A DNA stretch of 64,000 nt, from assembly GCA_052318935.1 (NCBI GenBank), contig JBQRKO010000001.1. The stretch is one strand, 5' to 3'. Below, one piece after another: positions 50,648 to 59,259 of the stretch. Source of the DNA: Niallia sp052318935. GTDB lineage: Bacteria; Bacillota; Bacilli; Bacillales; Cytobacillaceae. How positions within the stretch are numbered: the stretch's first letter is position 1; each line of letters starts with the position of its first letter. The notes under the pieces are model-generated. The model saw only the letters and a program-made list of their open reading frames with translations. It did no database searches and was not told where the DNA came from. Both the position numbers and the translations under genes were made by a program.

Positions 50648-51790
50648 ATGAGGGTTCAAGAGATTTACTTAGAGAATAATGCCAAGAGATACATACTCGT
50701 AGATGGAGAGGGAATACCAGTTATTCCCGTCATGAAATACTTAAAGTATTTGGATGTCACAGAAAAAAGTAGAAATACACAAAAAACCTATTGCTACGCA
50801 CTAAAACAATATTTTGTTTTCTTAAAGCAAAATAACTTAGACTACAAGATGATTAAATTAGAGGATTTGGTCGAGTTTATAGCATGGTTAAGAAATCCTC
50901 ATGTAAATCTAAAAGCTACCCCTCTGCACCCTGCAAAAGCAAGAAAGACAGAAAGTACAATAAATCTTACCCTTACTGCAATTACAGGGTTTTACAATTA
51001 TTTATATCGCAATGAGGAAATGGATACAGCAGTGGATGATATAGTTATGAAACAGGTTTTTACCAGGGGACAAAGGAAGTATAAAGATTTCCTTTACCAT
51101 GTGAATAAAAATAAAACGGTACAGAAGAACATTTTGAAAATCAAAAAGAAGAGGAGAAAAATCAAAACATTAACTAAAGAGGACGTACGGGAATTAATTA
51201 AAGCAACTAGTAATATTAGGGATAGGCTGCTGTTACAAACTCTGTTTGAAACAGGACTAAGGATTGGAGAACTACTTTCTCTCTACCTGGAGGACTTCGT
51301 GTTTGATCATAAAAATGGTCATCGGATACGTTTAGTTGATCGGGGAGAATTAGAAAATGGAGCAAGGTTGAAGACAGGGGAAAGAGAAATATATGTTTCC
51401 CAAGAATTAATGGATTTGTATGATGACTATTTATACGAAATCTTAGATGAAATGGATATTCATAAAAATTTTATATTTGTTAAATTACGTGGGAAAAATG
51501 CAGGCCAGGGCATGGATTATCAAGATGTATCAGCTTTCTTTAAACGATTAAGGAAAAAGTGCAACATCTCTGTTCACCCCCACCTTTTACGTCATACGCA
51601 TGCGACTCTTTATTACAATCAAACTGGTGATATTAAACAAGTTCAAGAACGGCTAGGTCACAGCAATATACAAACAACCATCAACCTATACCTTCATCCT
51701 TCTAAAGAAGATATTCGAAATAATTGGGAAAAAGCCCAAGATGCTTTTAAAATTTACAATAAGAATAATCCTGGAGGAAACATTGAATGA
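50648..51790 (+). CDS. tnpA: Tn554 TnpA-type tyrosine recombinase
   Basis: The 380-residue site-specific recombinase has an N-terminal SAM-like core-binding domain (about 35-125) and a catalytic domain with R205 (ETGLRIGELL), H312-x2-R315 (HPHLLRHTHAT), H338 (ERLGHSNIQTT) and nucleophile Y348. It is the first gene of the tnpABC set and overlaps tnpB by 4 nt (ATGA). AAGGTGGAGAG precedes the ATG. It acts with TnpB to cut and join the element ends at the attachment core. Confidence 0.92.
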   Translation: MRVQEIYLENNAKRYILVDGEGIPVIPVMKYLKYLDVTEKSRNTQKTYCYALKQYFVFLKQNNLDYKMIKLEDLVEFIAWLRNPHVNLKATPLHPAKARKTESTINLTLTAITGFYNYLYRNEEMDTAVDDIVMKQVFTRGQRKYKDFLYHVNKNKTVQKNILKIKKKRRKIKTLTKEDVRELIKATSNIRDRLLLQTLFETGLRIGELLSLYLEDFVFDHKNGHRIRLVDRGELENGARLKTGEREIYVSQELMDLYDDYLYEILDEMDIHKNFIFVKLRGKNAGQGMDYQDVSAFFKRLRKKCNISVHPHLLRHTHATLYYNQTGDIKQVQERLGHSNIQTTINLYLHPSKEDIRNNWEKAQDAFKIYNKNNPGGNIE

Positions 51791-53880
51791 GCACCAATCC
51801 CTTAATGATTCATGGTTTTGAAAGTGTACACGATTACATGAGAAATGAACTATCGTCGTATGTAGACCGATATATTGATGAAGATGGAAATGAACAAAAA
51901 GAGATTGTCAATAATCCATATTTTTTATATAAAAATTCTTGGCATATTGATTTTTTCAGTGCCATTTCTCAGTTTAAACCTTATTTAAAAGAGCCTACGT
52001 TTAACAGAAAAGCAATACATATTCCATTCAAAAGCGAACTAATAAATTTAGAAATTAAATTTTTTGTACATACAAAAATATTTCGAGATGAATGGACTAT
52101 GAACACTATGTTTGTTGGACAAGCGAATAACATTCAATTATTTAACCGATTTATAAATGAAAAACACCCCAATTTAAACTCTCTAATTGATTTAAATATT
52201 GATAGGACAAACCGAGAGTGGCTATTTTGGTTAGAGAAAAACGGAATATCGACCACTTACATTAGTAAACGGGACGGATATAAAGTAAAGTCTCCTCAAG
52301 CTAAATACTTATCAAATCTTCTATCCGAGCTTAATAAACTGATAGACTTTCGCGATGAATGGGAAAAGGATATTTGGGAAGCTAAAAATCTGAATAAAGA
52401 GTATGGTGTGTATTTTAATCAAGCTTCAAGTCATACTACAATCGACTTTACAGTGATTAAAAATCTTAGATTCCGTGAGGAAACAAAACAATATTTAAAA
52501 CGTCGCTTATTGTCAAATGATTTGACATGGGGTTCTGCTAGAAACTATATGAGTTTTATCCCTCCGTTCCTAGATTTTATTTTTACATTGGAACCTGATT
52601 GGTACAACTTGGTCATGTTAACTAGAAGTCACATTGAAAAATACCTAGAGAAACTAAATAAGGAAGTGAAGATTAAGCAAAGAGTAACAAATTCACGACA
52701 CCATATCATAAAATCAGTTTCAGCAGTTAAAAAATTTCTTCAGGGATTACAAGAGGTTCATTCGGATTTAGCACCTGAAAAAGATATTAGAGTACTTATT
52801 TTTCCAGAAGATAAACCAAAATATAAAAGAAGGTCAGAAAAAGTAAACTTCATCCCGGATAATGTATTAGAGCAGTTATTTGAGAATTTAAGTTATCTTC
52901 ATGAGGAAGTACAACCGATTATTTGGATAGCATTCAAAACAGGCTTGCGAATTTCTGATACTTTAAGACTTAACCATGACTGTTTAGTCAAATTGAATGG
53001 AAAATATCAATTAGTAACGGACATTTCTAAAACAAATGTGCCAGATCACTCAGTACCAATAGATGACGAACTAGCAGATATTCTCGCTGTGCTAATAGAC
53101 AAATCAAAAAAGAATAGCAATGAAGAAAACAACCCAAATCGATTTATTTTTGTTAGGTATAGAGGAGTTCGAAAAGGTCGTCCCTTTTCGAACGGTTGGA
53201 TAAGTGAAAAACTCAACGATCTTGCGAAAGCAAGAAGAATAGTGGATGAAAATGGCGATATTTATCATTTTAGATTCCATCAGTTCAGACACACGTATGC
53301 AGTTAAAATGTTAAATAGTGGAGCTGATATACTTACAGTTCAGGAACTATTAGCTCATTCCTCTCCTGAAATGATTATCCGGTATGCAAAATTATTAGAT
53401 AGTACCAAGCGAAGAGTATTTGAAGAAGCTATGAAACAGGGTTTGTTTAGCTTCGATATGAATGACCAAATGAAACAAATTAGTCCAGATGATGAAATAC
53501 CAACAGATATACTCGAAATGCTATGGCGTGATCATAAATTAAATGCAATTGATAATCCATATGGAAGTTGCCACGCAAGAATAAATGGTAACTGTCCTTA
53601 TTCAGAAGAACCTCCTTGCCTAACTTGTAACGGTGGAAGTCCTTGTAAGGATCTAGCGATTGGTTTTTCCGATTTAGACAAACAGAAATATGAATTATTG
53701 ATAAAAGCAACTAGAAAGACGATTGATGCCTTAGAAAAGCGTGGGCGATTGGATATTGCAGAAAAGAATAAAAAGAATTTAAGCCGTTATACAAGTATTT
53801 TAAACACTATTGAGGGCGGACACATTATATTTGGTCGACTAGAAAGATTAAAACGAAAGCAGGAAGAAAATAATGTCTAA
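51787..53880 (+). CDS. tnpB: Tn554 TnpB-type tyrosine recombinase
   Basis: A 697-residue second recombinase with catalytic residues R388 (KTGLRISDTL), H498-x2-R501 (HQFRHTY), H524 (LLAHSS) and Y533 (IIRYAKL). A cysteine-rich C-terminal region (GSCHARINGNCPYSEEPPCL, CNGGSPCKD) looks like a zinc-binding module and is typical of TnpB of this family. It overlaps tnpA by 4 nt and tnpC by 8 nt, so the three are made together. Confidence 0.92.
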   Translation: MSTNPLMIHGFESVHDYMRNELSSYVDRYIDEDGNEQKEIVNNPYFLYKNSWHIDFFSAISQFKPYLKEPTFNRKAIHIPFKSELINLEIKFFVHTKIFRDEWTMNTMFVGQANNIQLFNRFINEKHPNLNSLIDLNIDRTNREWLFWLEKNGISTTYISKRDGYKVKSPQAKYLSNLLSELNKLIDFRDEWEKDIWEAKNLNKEYGVYFNQASSHTTIDFTVIKNLRFREETKQYLKRRLLSNDLTWGSARNYMSFIPPFLDFIFTLEPDWYNLVMLTRSHIEKYLEKLNKEVKIKQRVTNSRHHIIKSVSAVKKFLQGLQEVHSDLAPEKDIRVLIFPEDKPKYKRRSEKVNFIPDNVLEQLFENLSYLHEEVQPIIWIAFKTGLRISDTLRLNHDCLVKLNGKYQLVTDISKTNVPDHSVPIDDELADILAVLIDKSKKNSNEENNPNRFIFVRYRGVRKGRPFSNGWISEKLNDLAKARRIVDENGDIYHFRFHQFRHTYAVKMLNSGADILTVQELLAHSSPEMIIRYAKLLDSTKRRVFEEAMKQGLFSFDMNDQMKQISPDDEIPTDILEMLWRDHKLNAIDNPYGSCHARINGNCPYSEEPPCLTCNGGSPCKDLAIGFSDLDKQKYELLIKATRKTIDALEKRGRLDIAEKNKKNLSRYTSILNTIEGGHIIFGRLERLKRKQEENNV

Positions 53881-54253
53881 TTTCGACCTTAAAGAACATC
53901 TAAAACAAGTACATAAGCACCGTAAGGCTGCCACCACTCAAAAAGTTGATGAAGCTATTAAACAGCTCGTGAGAGCCAATAAGTACATTAATTTTAATAG
54001 CGTAGCAAATGAATCGGGTGTATCGAAAGCAACCCTCTACAACAATGTCGCTATTCGGGAACGGATTGAAGCATTAAGGCAGCAACAATCACTAGAACCT
54101 ACACCTAAACAAGTTAAGCGAGAAATAAATGAGAGCAACAAGGATGCTCTCATTGAATCACTGAGACGAAAGATTAAGAATCTAGAAGGTGAAAACAAGC
54201 AACTACGAGACCAATTGAAAGTAGCGTACGCAGAGGTATATAAAAGATTTTAG
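53873..54253 (+). CDS. tnpC: Tn554 TnpC-type accessory protein
   Basis: The 126-residue protein (DUF6262 type) has an N-terminal helix-turn-helix (NKYINFNSVANESGVSKATLYNN) and a C-terminal coiled coil (LRRKIKNLEGENKQLRDQLK). In Tn554, TnpC is not essential but affects frequency and orientation of transposition. It overlaps tnpB by 8 nt. Confidence 0.88.
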   Translation: MSNFDLKEHLKQVHKHRKAATTQKVDEAIKQLVRANKYINFNSVANESGVSKATLYNNVAIRERIEALRQQQSLEPTPKQVKREINESNKDALIESLRRKIKNLEGENKQLRDQLKVAYAEVYKRF

Positions 54254-54768
54254 TATCGATTGGAGAAAAACTCCCTTCCTACTTGTCTTTATCTTCAACA
54301 ATCGGGCCAGATTGTTGAGCAAGGTTTTCAATAAAATTGGATAATTTATGTTTAAATATAGAGTAGAGATTGTGAATGTTTGCACTTAAACAAAAGGTTA
54401 GTTGAAGAAGAAATTTCCTTTTCCATGAAAATAGGTATGCTAATATACACACCTAATAACTACTATGGTGTAGGTTAATTGCTAAACGACTTAATGCAGC
54501 ATATCTACATACGACATTTAAAATGGGAGACAATAATAAATTTAAATAATATATTAACTTCTACGATGTGTACTTAAAGTATATGGTAAACAATTTTTTA
54601 GAGAAAGAGAACTTTATGAATAATTGGGGCAGTCTTATTTAGTTTTTGAGAATACACAATAGATACAAAAAATTTTAAAAAGTATAGGATGGTTAACTGT
54701 TCATCATTACTTGTCTGGCATCATTTATTTAGTTAACGAATAAGAAATATGGTTACTATTTCAATGAA
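54254..54768. other. Non-coding region inside the transposon
   Basis: AT-rich, no supported gene. It contains a perfect hairpin at 54295-54318 (TCAACAATC with GATTGTTGA, loop GGGCCA). A related hairpin recurs near 57241-57262 (AACTATC/ATAGTT around GGGTGC). Confidence 0.45.
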
Positions 54769-54808
54769 CAAAAAGCGCATTCCTATATTTATAGAAATGC
54801 TGCTTTTT
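54769..54808 (-). terminator. Terminator of the VOC gene
   Basis: An AAAAAGC/GCTTTTT stem with inner CATT/AATG and CTATA/TATAG pairing, about 45 bp downstream of the minus-strand VOC gene. Confidence 0.6.
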
Positions 54809-54852
54809 GAGTTATTTTATATTTTAAATATGACTAGTCACCAAATTAGCCA

Positions 54853-55374
54853 TTAAGGTGTAAAACGTTTTGCTTCACTCTCTACCGGATAATTTAATCC
54901 ATTTGGTGTATAGCTAATGAGTTCGATTAACATTCCCCAAGGTGCACGGCCATATACAAAATGTCCTGTTCCATCTTCAACATCTCCTAACAATTCGCCA
55001 GGATCATTTAATAGCTCTCCGCCTGCTTCAACGAAACGATTAGCAGCTTCTTTTATGTCATCCACATAGAAGCCAAAATGTTGAACACCGTAATCAGAAG
55101 CAATAGACGGTTGTCTTTGATCAGTATCTACGTATTTAAATAGTTCGATACTAGCACTGTTTTCGAAAGAAAGTATACGCATATGGACAATTCTTGTCCC
55201 TTTTTTGAGGCCTAATGTTTTTTCTACATCTGGTCCGGCTAAAGGTTCATCTTCTAATTTTTTATTATCATAAGCAATTTTAGCGTCAAAAGCTTTTTTA
55301 AAGAAAACTGTAGCTTCTTCGATATCGGGTACTGTTACTCCAATATGGTCAATGCCTCGTGTAATGTTTGTCAT
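54853..55374 (-). CDS. Glyoxalase/VOC family protein (transposon cargo)
   Basis: The 173-residue vicinal-oxygen-chelate protein has two beta-alpha-beta3 halves (GIDHIGVTVPDIEEATVFFKK; VQHFGFYVDDIKEAANRFVEA) and metal-ligand positions H10 and E (LIELISYTPN). It is related to dioxygenase/epimerase-type VOC proteins. It lies 117 bp after the old-yellow-enzyme gene, so the two probably detoxify the same electrophilic compound class. AAAGGAGATTTTACAAC precedes the ATG. Confidence 0.82.
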   Translation of the reverse strand: MTNITRGIDHIGVTVPDIEEATVFFKKAFDAKIAYDNKKLEDEPLAGPDVEKTLGLKKGTRIVHMRILSFENSASIELFKYVDTDQRQPSIASDYGVQHFGFYVDDIKEAANRFVEAGGELLNDPGELLGDVEDGTGHFVYGRAPWGMLIELISYTPNGLNYPVESEAKRFTP

Positions 55375-55491
55375 GTTGTAAAATCTCCTTTGTTAAATGT
55401 TTTATTAGTATCAGTATTGTTTTAAAAGCGTATGCACACATTTTAAAACGAGACTATAGAGTTATTTAAGAAAGAAATGCTTTATAAAACG

Positions 55492-56538
55492 TTATCGAAT
55501 TGCTCTTTCGTACTGTACAGGAGGTGTTACTGTTCGAGCTACTACTTTTATAGCGTGCAATCCCCAATATGGGTCATTTAACATTCCTCTAGCTACAGCT
55601 ACAAGATCTGCATCTCCATTTGCAAGTGTAGCTTCTGCTACCTGTGCGTCACTTAAGTTACCTACTGCAATAACAGGAATATTTAATGCTTCTTTAAATG
55701 CACGTGCAAAAGGTACTTGATAAGCCGGATGATTTGCTGGCTTTAATTCGCCTGGAGGTCCTTCTCCACCACTTGAAATATGGAATATATCGATACCGGC
55801 ATTTTTAAATTCTTTAGCCATTTCAATAGCATGTTCAATCTTATAACCGCCATCTATATATTCAATAGCTGACATTCTCATAATAAGGGGCATGTCCTTT
55901 GGCATAACACTGCGCACAGCTTGAACAACTTCCACTCCAAATTTAGATAGATCTTGACCATACTCATCAGTGCGATTGTTAATTGCTGGTGATAGAAATT
56001 GATGCATTAAATAGCCATGTGCACCGTGAAGTTCAATTGTGTCAAAGCCAGCTTCAACAGCTCGACGTGCAGCCTCCTTAAATTGAACTACTGTTTTTTT
56101 AACTTCTTCTGTTGTCAAAGCTCTTGGTGGTTTTAACTCTCCATTTTTGCTTTCTTCTGGTAAAGGTTCCACCGTGATCTCTGAGGGACCTACTGGTTGA
56201 TTTGCATCTTCAGCTTTTCGACCAGCATGTGCAATTTGAATACCAATTTTCGCTCCGTATTTATGAACTTCATTGACAATTCTTTTATAAGCAGGAATTT
56301 GTTCGTCTGACCACAACCCTAAATCTCCATTTGTAATACGCCCCTCAGGATCAACACTTGTCATTTCAACGATGATAAGTCCTGTTCCACCTATTGCTCT
56401 TGAAACATAATGAACAAAGTGCCAGTTGTTTGGAGTACCATCCTGTTTATCTACTGAATATTGACACATAGGTGCCATCACGATTCTGTTTTTAAGTTCT
56501 AACCCTTTTATGGTAAATGGCGTTGGTAAAGTTGCCAT
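55492..56538 (-). CDS. namA: Old yellow enzyme, NADPH dehydrogenase NamA/YqjM type (transposon cargo)
   Basis: The start is ATG 56538 (MATLPTPFTIKGLELKNRIV), after GAAGGAGATG; the frame to 56556 is unsupported. The 348-residue TIM-barrel flavoprotein has the YqjM-class markers: C25 and Y27 in APMCQYS, and substrate-anchoring H171/H174 with Y176 in ELHGAHGYL, plus the phosphate-binding ARGMLNDP. It reduces activated C=C bonds (enals, enones, quinones, nitro compounds) using NADPH. Expression is likely controlled by the divergent MarR gene through paired operators at 56565-56612. Confidence 0.9.
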   Translation of the reverse strand: MATLPTPFTIKGLELKNRIVMAPMCQYSVDKQDGTPNNWHFVHYVSRAIGGTGLIIVEMTSVDPEGRITNGDLGLWSDEQIPAYKRIVNEVHKYGAKIGIQIAHAGRKAEDANQPVGPSEITVEPLPEESKNGELKPPRALTTEEVKKTVVQFKEAARRAVEAGFDTIELHGAHGYLMHQFLSPAINNRTDEYGQDLSKFGVEVVQAVRSVMPKDMPLIMRMSAIEYIDGGYKIEHAIEMAKEFKNAGIDIFHISSGGEGPPGELKPANHPAYQVPFARAFKEALNIPVIAVGNLSDAQVAEATLANGDADLVAVARGMLNDPYWGLHAIKVVARTVTPPVQYERAIR

Positions 56539-56560
56539 AAAAATCATCTCCTTCATTTAG

Positions 56561-56612
56561 TTGTTTGTGCAAGCAACTAATTTAGTATTATATTGCTTGC
56601 GCATGCAAGTAA
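56561..56612. promoter_or_regulatory. Two MarR-type operator repeats
   Basis: TTGCTTGCACAAAC (complement strand, about 56563-56576) and TTGCTTGCGCATGCAAG (56594-56610) are related sites in opposite orientation. The second contains CTTGC and GCAAG as an inverted repeat. They lie in the spacer between the reductase (minus) and the MarR gene (plus). Confidence 0.6.
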
Positions 56613-56731
56613 TAATAATTCAATCCTATATATTTGTCAAACATTCAGTATGGTAGATAAAAAATTAGAAAACATAACACATGACATGTTATAGTGATTT
56701 TATATTTAGTTGTAAAGTAGGGTGAATTGTT

Positions 56732-57151
56732 TTGAAGAATTCTGACCATATAGTTGATTCCTGGGTTAATTATGCTAAGTTTTATTCTAGATTACAAAGT
56801 AGTATTGATTATGCGTTACAACAGCAATACCAACTAAGTTTAAACGAATTTTATTTTCTGTACTACCTTTCCAAAGCAGATAATCAGACACTAAGATTGT
56901 CTCAACTTCAACCTAAAGTTGGTCTTAGTCTTAGTGCAATATCTAGGCTGGTAACACGCATGGAAAGTTATCAAAATAAACAAATTGTAAAGAAATCCAC
57001 ATATTTAGAAGATAAACGGAGTAACACTGTTACGCTAACAAATGAAGGAGAAGAATTGCTCGCTTTAATTGAGGTGACGTTAAACGATAAATTACGCGGA
57101 TTTTTAACAGATAGTGACTTAGAACACATACTTAAAATTGCAAATGAATAA
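56732..57151 (+). CDS. MarR family regulator (transposon cargo)
   Basis: The 139-residue winged-helix protein starts with a TTG at 56732 and has LSLNEFYFLYYLSKADNQTL, the recognition helix PKVGLSLSAISRLVTRME and the wing LEDKRSNTVTLTNEG. Divergent from the reductase gene with operator repeats between them, it is the likely repressor that senses the substrate of the reductase. It has no cysteine, so a thiol-oxidation switch is unlikely; direct ligand binding is more probable. Confidence 0.82.
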   Translation: MKNSDHIVDSWVNYAKFYSRLQSSIDYALQQQYQLSLNEFYFLYYLSKADNQTLRLSQLQPKVGLSLSAISRLVTRMESYQNKQIVKKSTYLEDKRSNTVTLTNEGEELLALIEVTLNDKLRGFLTDSDLEHILKIANE

Positions 57152-57403
57152 ACATTAGATAGCTGTTATTTTACTATCACTGAACCTTTCTGTAATAAAA
57201 GAAACTGTGAAAAGAACAAGAATGTGAACTAATTCACTTAAACTATCGGGTGCAATAGTTAAAGATGAAGGTCGCTGCGGCGGTCTTTTTTTGATGAACT
57301 AACTGGCAGCAATAGTGAAAGAACATTATTATTATCTTTTAAGGTTATCTTGAAATCGAGTCTTCTGTTAAAGGACGCGATTGTTGAGGAGTATTCCTAA
57401 TAA

Positions 57404-57450
57404 ATAGGCTGTTTACATATTAGTCATGTATAATATGTTAAACAGCCTAT
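57404..57450. repeat. Inverted repeat near the right end of the transposon
   Basis: Arms ATAGGCTGTTT with CATATTA (57404-57422) and TAATATG with AAACAGCCTAT (57431-57450) pair with little mismatch. The region belongs to the terminal sequence that is repeated at 47493. It may be a transposase-binding site or a terminator for the MarR transcript. Confidence 0.5.
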
Positions 57451-57486
57451 GTTTATTGTTTTTTTAAAATTTAGGTCTTGATAAAT

Positions 57487-58245
57487 AATGATATTACTGC
57501 CATGTTCCCGGCTAAAATGCAGCTCTTTTTTTCCTTCTTTTTGTACGGTTTTTGTTTTATTGATGATGTTTACTTCATTCGTTTGCGGTTTGACTGTAAG
57601 GTTTGCAGTTTGCCCCGCTTTTTTTGAAGGTGTAACTTCTGCAATTACGGTCCCTGCATCATAGTCTTTGTTTGGTGATGCGGTTAATGCGGAAATTTTG
57701 GCGCCATAATAGGTGGATTCATCACTCCATGCTAAATCAATAGATAGAAGGGTGGAATCATACCAGCTGCTGTCAGCAATAAGATTACCGGTAACTTGCT
57801 TTATACCTTTGTTCTTTAATGTTTTGGCAAGCTTATCTAGTTCAACAGCATCAAGGCTGGTATCCCCTTTTCCCTTTAAATAAAGATCTCCATGCAATAT
57901 CCCATTTTTTACGATCCCATCTGTATACAATTCTGTTTTAAATCGATAATTTTCCCCTAAAATGGCTAATGCAGTCGCTGCTGTTAATAGCTTCATATTA
58001 GAGGCTGGCGCCAATCTTGTGTTTCCTAAATGCTCATAAACAATCACTCCGCTGTTTTGGTCACGAATGCTAATAGCTGCTAGACTTCCTTTCAAATCAG
58101 GTTCACTTGTCAAAATGGTGTGAATATCGCTGCTTAACTTGCTTGTATGTCCAGTTGCTTGAACATGCTGATTTCTGCTCCCGTTTAATTGTATGATGAG
58201 AGAAAAAACTAGCATAAATAACAATATTTGTTTTGTGGATTTCAT
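57487..58245 (-). pseudogene. dacC: dacC, 5' part (separated by transposon insertion)
   Basis: The N-terminal 253 codons of a PBP4a-type carboxypeptidase up to ATCATT (complement of 57487-57492). It has a signal peptide (ILLFMLVFSLIIQL), the catalytic SxxK in PASNMKLL (S82, K85) and the inserted DacC-type domain. Beyond the hexamer the frame runs 22 codons into the transposon and stops at 57424. The remaining motifs SxN and KTG are 7 kb away. The intact enzyme trims peptidoglycan stem peptides outside the membrane and is normally dispensable. Confidence 0.9.
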
Positions 58246-58725
58246 TCATTTCTCCCCTACTTTTATTATTCAGCTAATCAGTATGGGCAAAAAATCGCTG
58301 ATATAAACGAATCTCAGTAACTATCGGCAACTTAAAAATAAAGTTTTTTTTAAAAGAAATAGTTATTTAATATATTGTATTATTGTATAGGTTGCATGCC
58401 TTTTTCTGTGAATACATAACAGGTAAGTTAGCCTATTTTCCCGCTAAATTATTTAACTTAATTTAAAAAATAAATGATTAAACTTTTGTTTAATTACAAA
58501 TAAAGTCGGTTAAGGAATAACTTTAATATTTTATTTTTCTCAATTTTAATGAGTGCTTATGAGGAAAAAGCGTCATGTATTTATGATGGCTGTTTTTGAA
58601 TTTTAAGTAGTTCAGTAAATGTATGTTAGAAATTAATAGAAGTAGAAATGTTGCTGTTTTTAATTATATTGCAACGTTTTCACTTCCCTATTCGACTTTA
58701 TGGTGTATCGGAGGGGATAGTCAAA
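58246..58725. other. Divergent spacer between dacC and the ECF sigma gene
   Basis: AT-rich; it must contain promoters for both genes. A CGTC motif at about 58570 could belong to an ECF -10 element, but no matching -35 was found. No ORF supported. Confidence 0.3.
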
Positions 58726-59259
58726 ATGGATATTGCTAAATTAGTACAAAATGCGAAAAAGGGTAATGATGAAGCGTTTGAACAACTGATTAGTTCTGTT
58801 CGCCATAAATTGTATCGAACAGCCTATTCATATGTTAGAAATGAGCAAGATGCTCTTGATATTTATCAAGAAACAATTTATAAGGCATATACTTCTTTAA
58901 AGTCATTGAAAAAACCAGAGAGTTTTCAAAGCTGGATTTTAAAGATTCTTGTTTTCAAATCTATTGATTTTATTCGAAAAGATTCACGCCATTTTACTAC
59001 AGATAATACTGAGATATTTGCAGAGCTAATTTCTAAAGAAAACGTTGATTATATAGCTCATTCAATGGATCTTTCGGATGCTTTTAAATTCTTGGACCCT
59101 AAATATAAGACCATTATTTTATTAAGGTATTATCACGATCTGTCTATTAAGGAGATTGCGACCATATTGAATTATCCGGAAGGCACGGTAAAATCCTACA
59201 TCAATAGAGCGAAAAAAGAGCTAAAACCGATTTTAAAGGAGGGCTATATGTATGAATAA
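58726..59259 (+). CDS. ECF RNA polymerase sigma factor
   Basis: The ATG at 58726 (MDIAKLVQNAKKGNDEAFEQ) follows GGAGGGG by 9 nt; the frame from 58648 is not used. The 177-residue protein has sigma region 2 (AYSYVRNEQDALDIYQETIYKAYTSL) and region 4 (LLRYYHDLSIKEIATILNYPEGTVKSYINRAKKEL, in part). It resembles the SigV/SigW-like ECF group paired with DUF4179 anti-sigma proteins. It overlaps the next gene by 8 nt. Confidence 0.9.
   Translation: MDIAKLVQNAKKGNDEAFEQLISSVRHKLYRTAYSYVRNEQDALDIYQETIYKAYTSLKSLKKPESFQSWILKILVFKSIDFIRKDSRHFTTDNTEIFAELISKENVDYIAHSMDLSDAFKFLDPKYKTIILLRYYHDLSIKEIATILNYPEGTVKSYINRAKKELKPILKEGYMYE

Larger units (their letters stand above)
50454..57492 (+). mobile_element. 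Tn554-family transposon inserted in dacC
   Basis: The element carries tnpA-tnpB-tnpC at its left end and three cargo genes at its right end. Both junctions with dacC show AATGAT (50448-50453 and 57487-57492). Deleting one copy plus the insert fuses the two dacC parts in frame to 492 codons, matching the usual dacC length of about 491. Length 7,039 bp. There are no long terminal inverted repeats, as expected for Tn554 relatives, which recombine through a short core. Tn554 itself targets radC; the use of dacC is a different target. Confidence 0.88.

Noticed and set aside
50454..57492. Integrative conjugative element or prophage
   Set aside because: No phage or conjugation genes are present; the tnpABC set and the short core fit a Tn554-type transposon.
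58520..58600. ECF autoregulatory promoter
   Set aside because: A CGTC-like -10 exists, but no matching -35 at proper spacing could be found.
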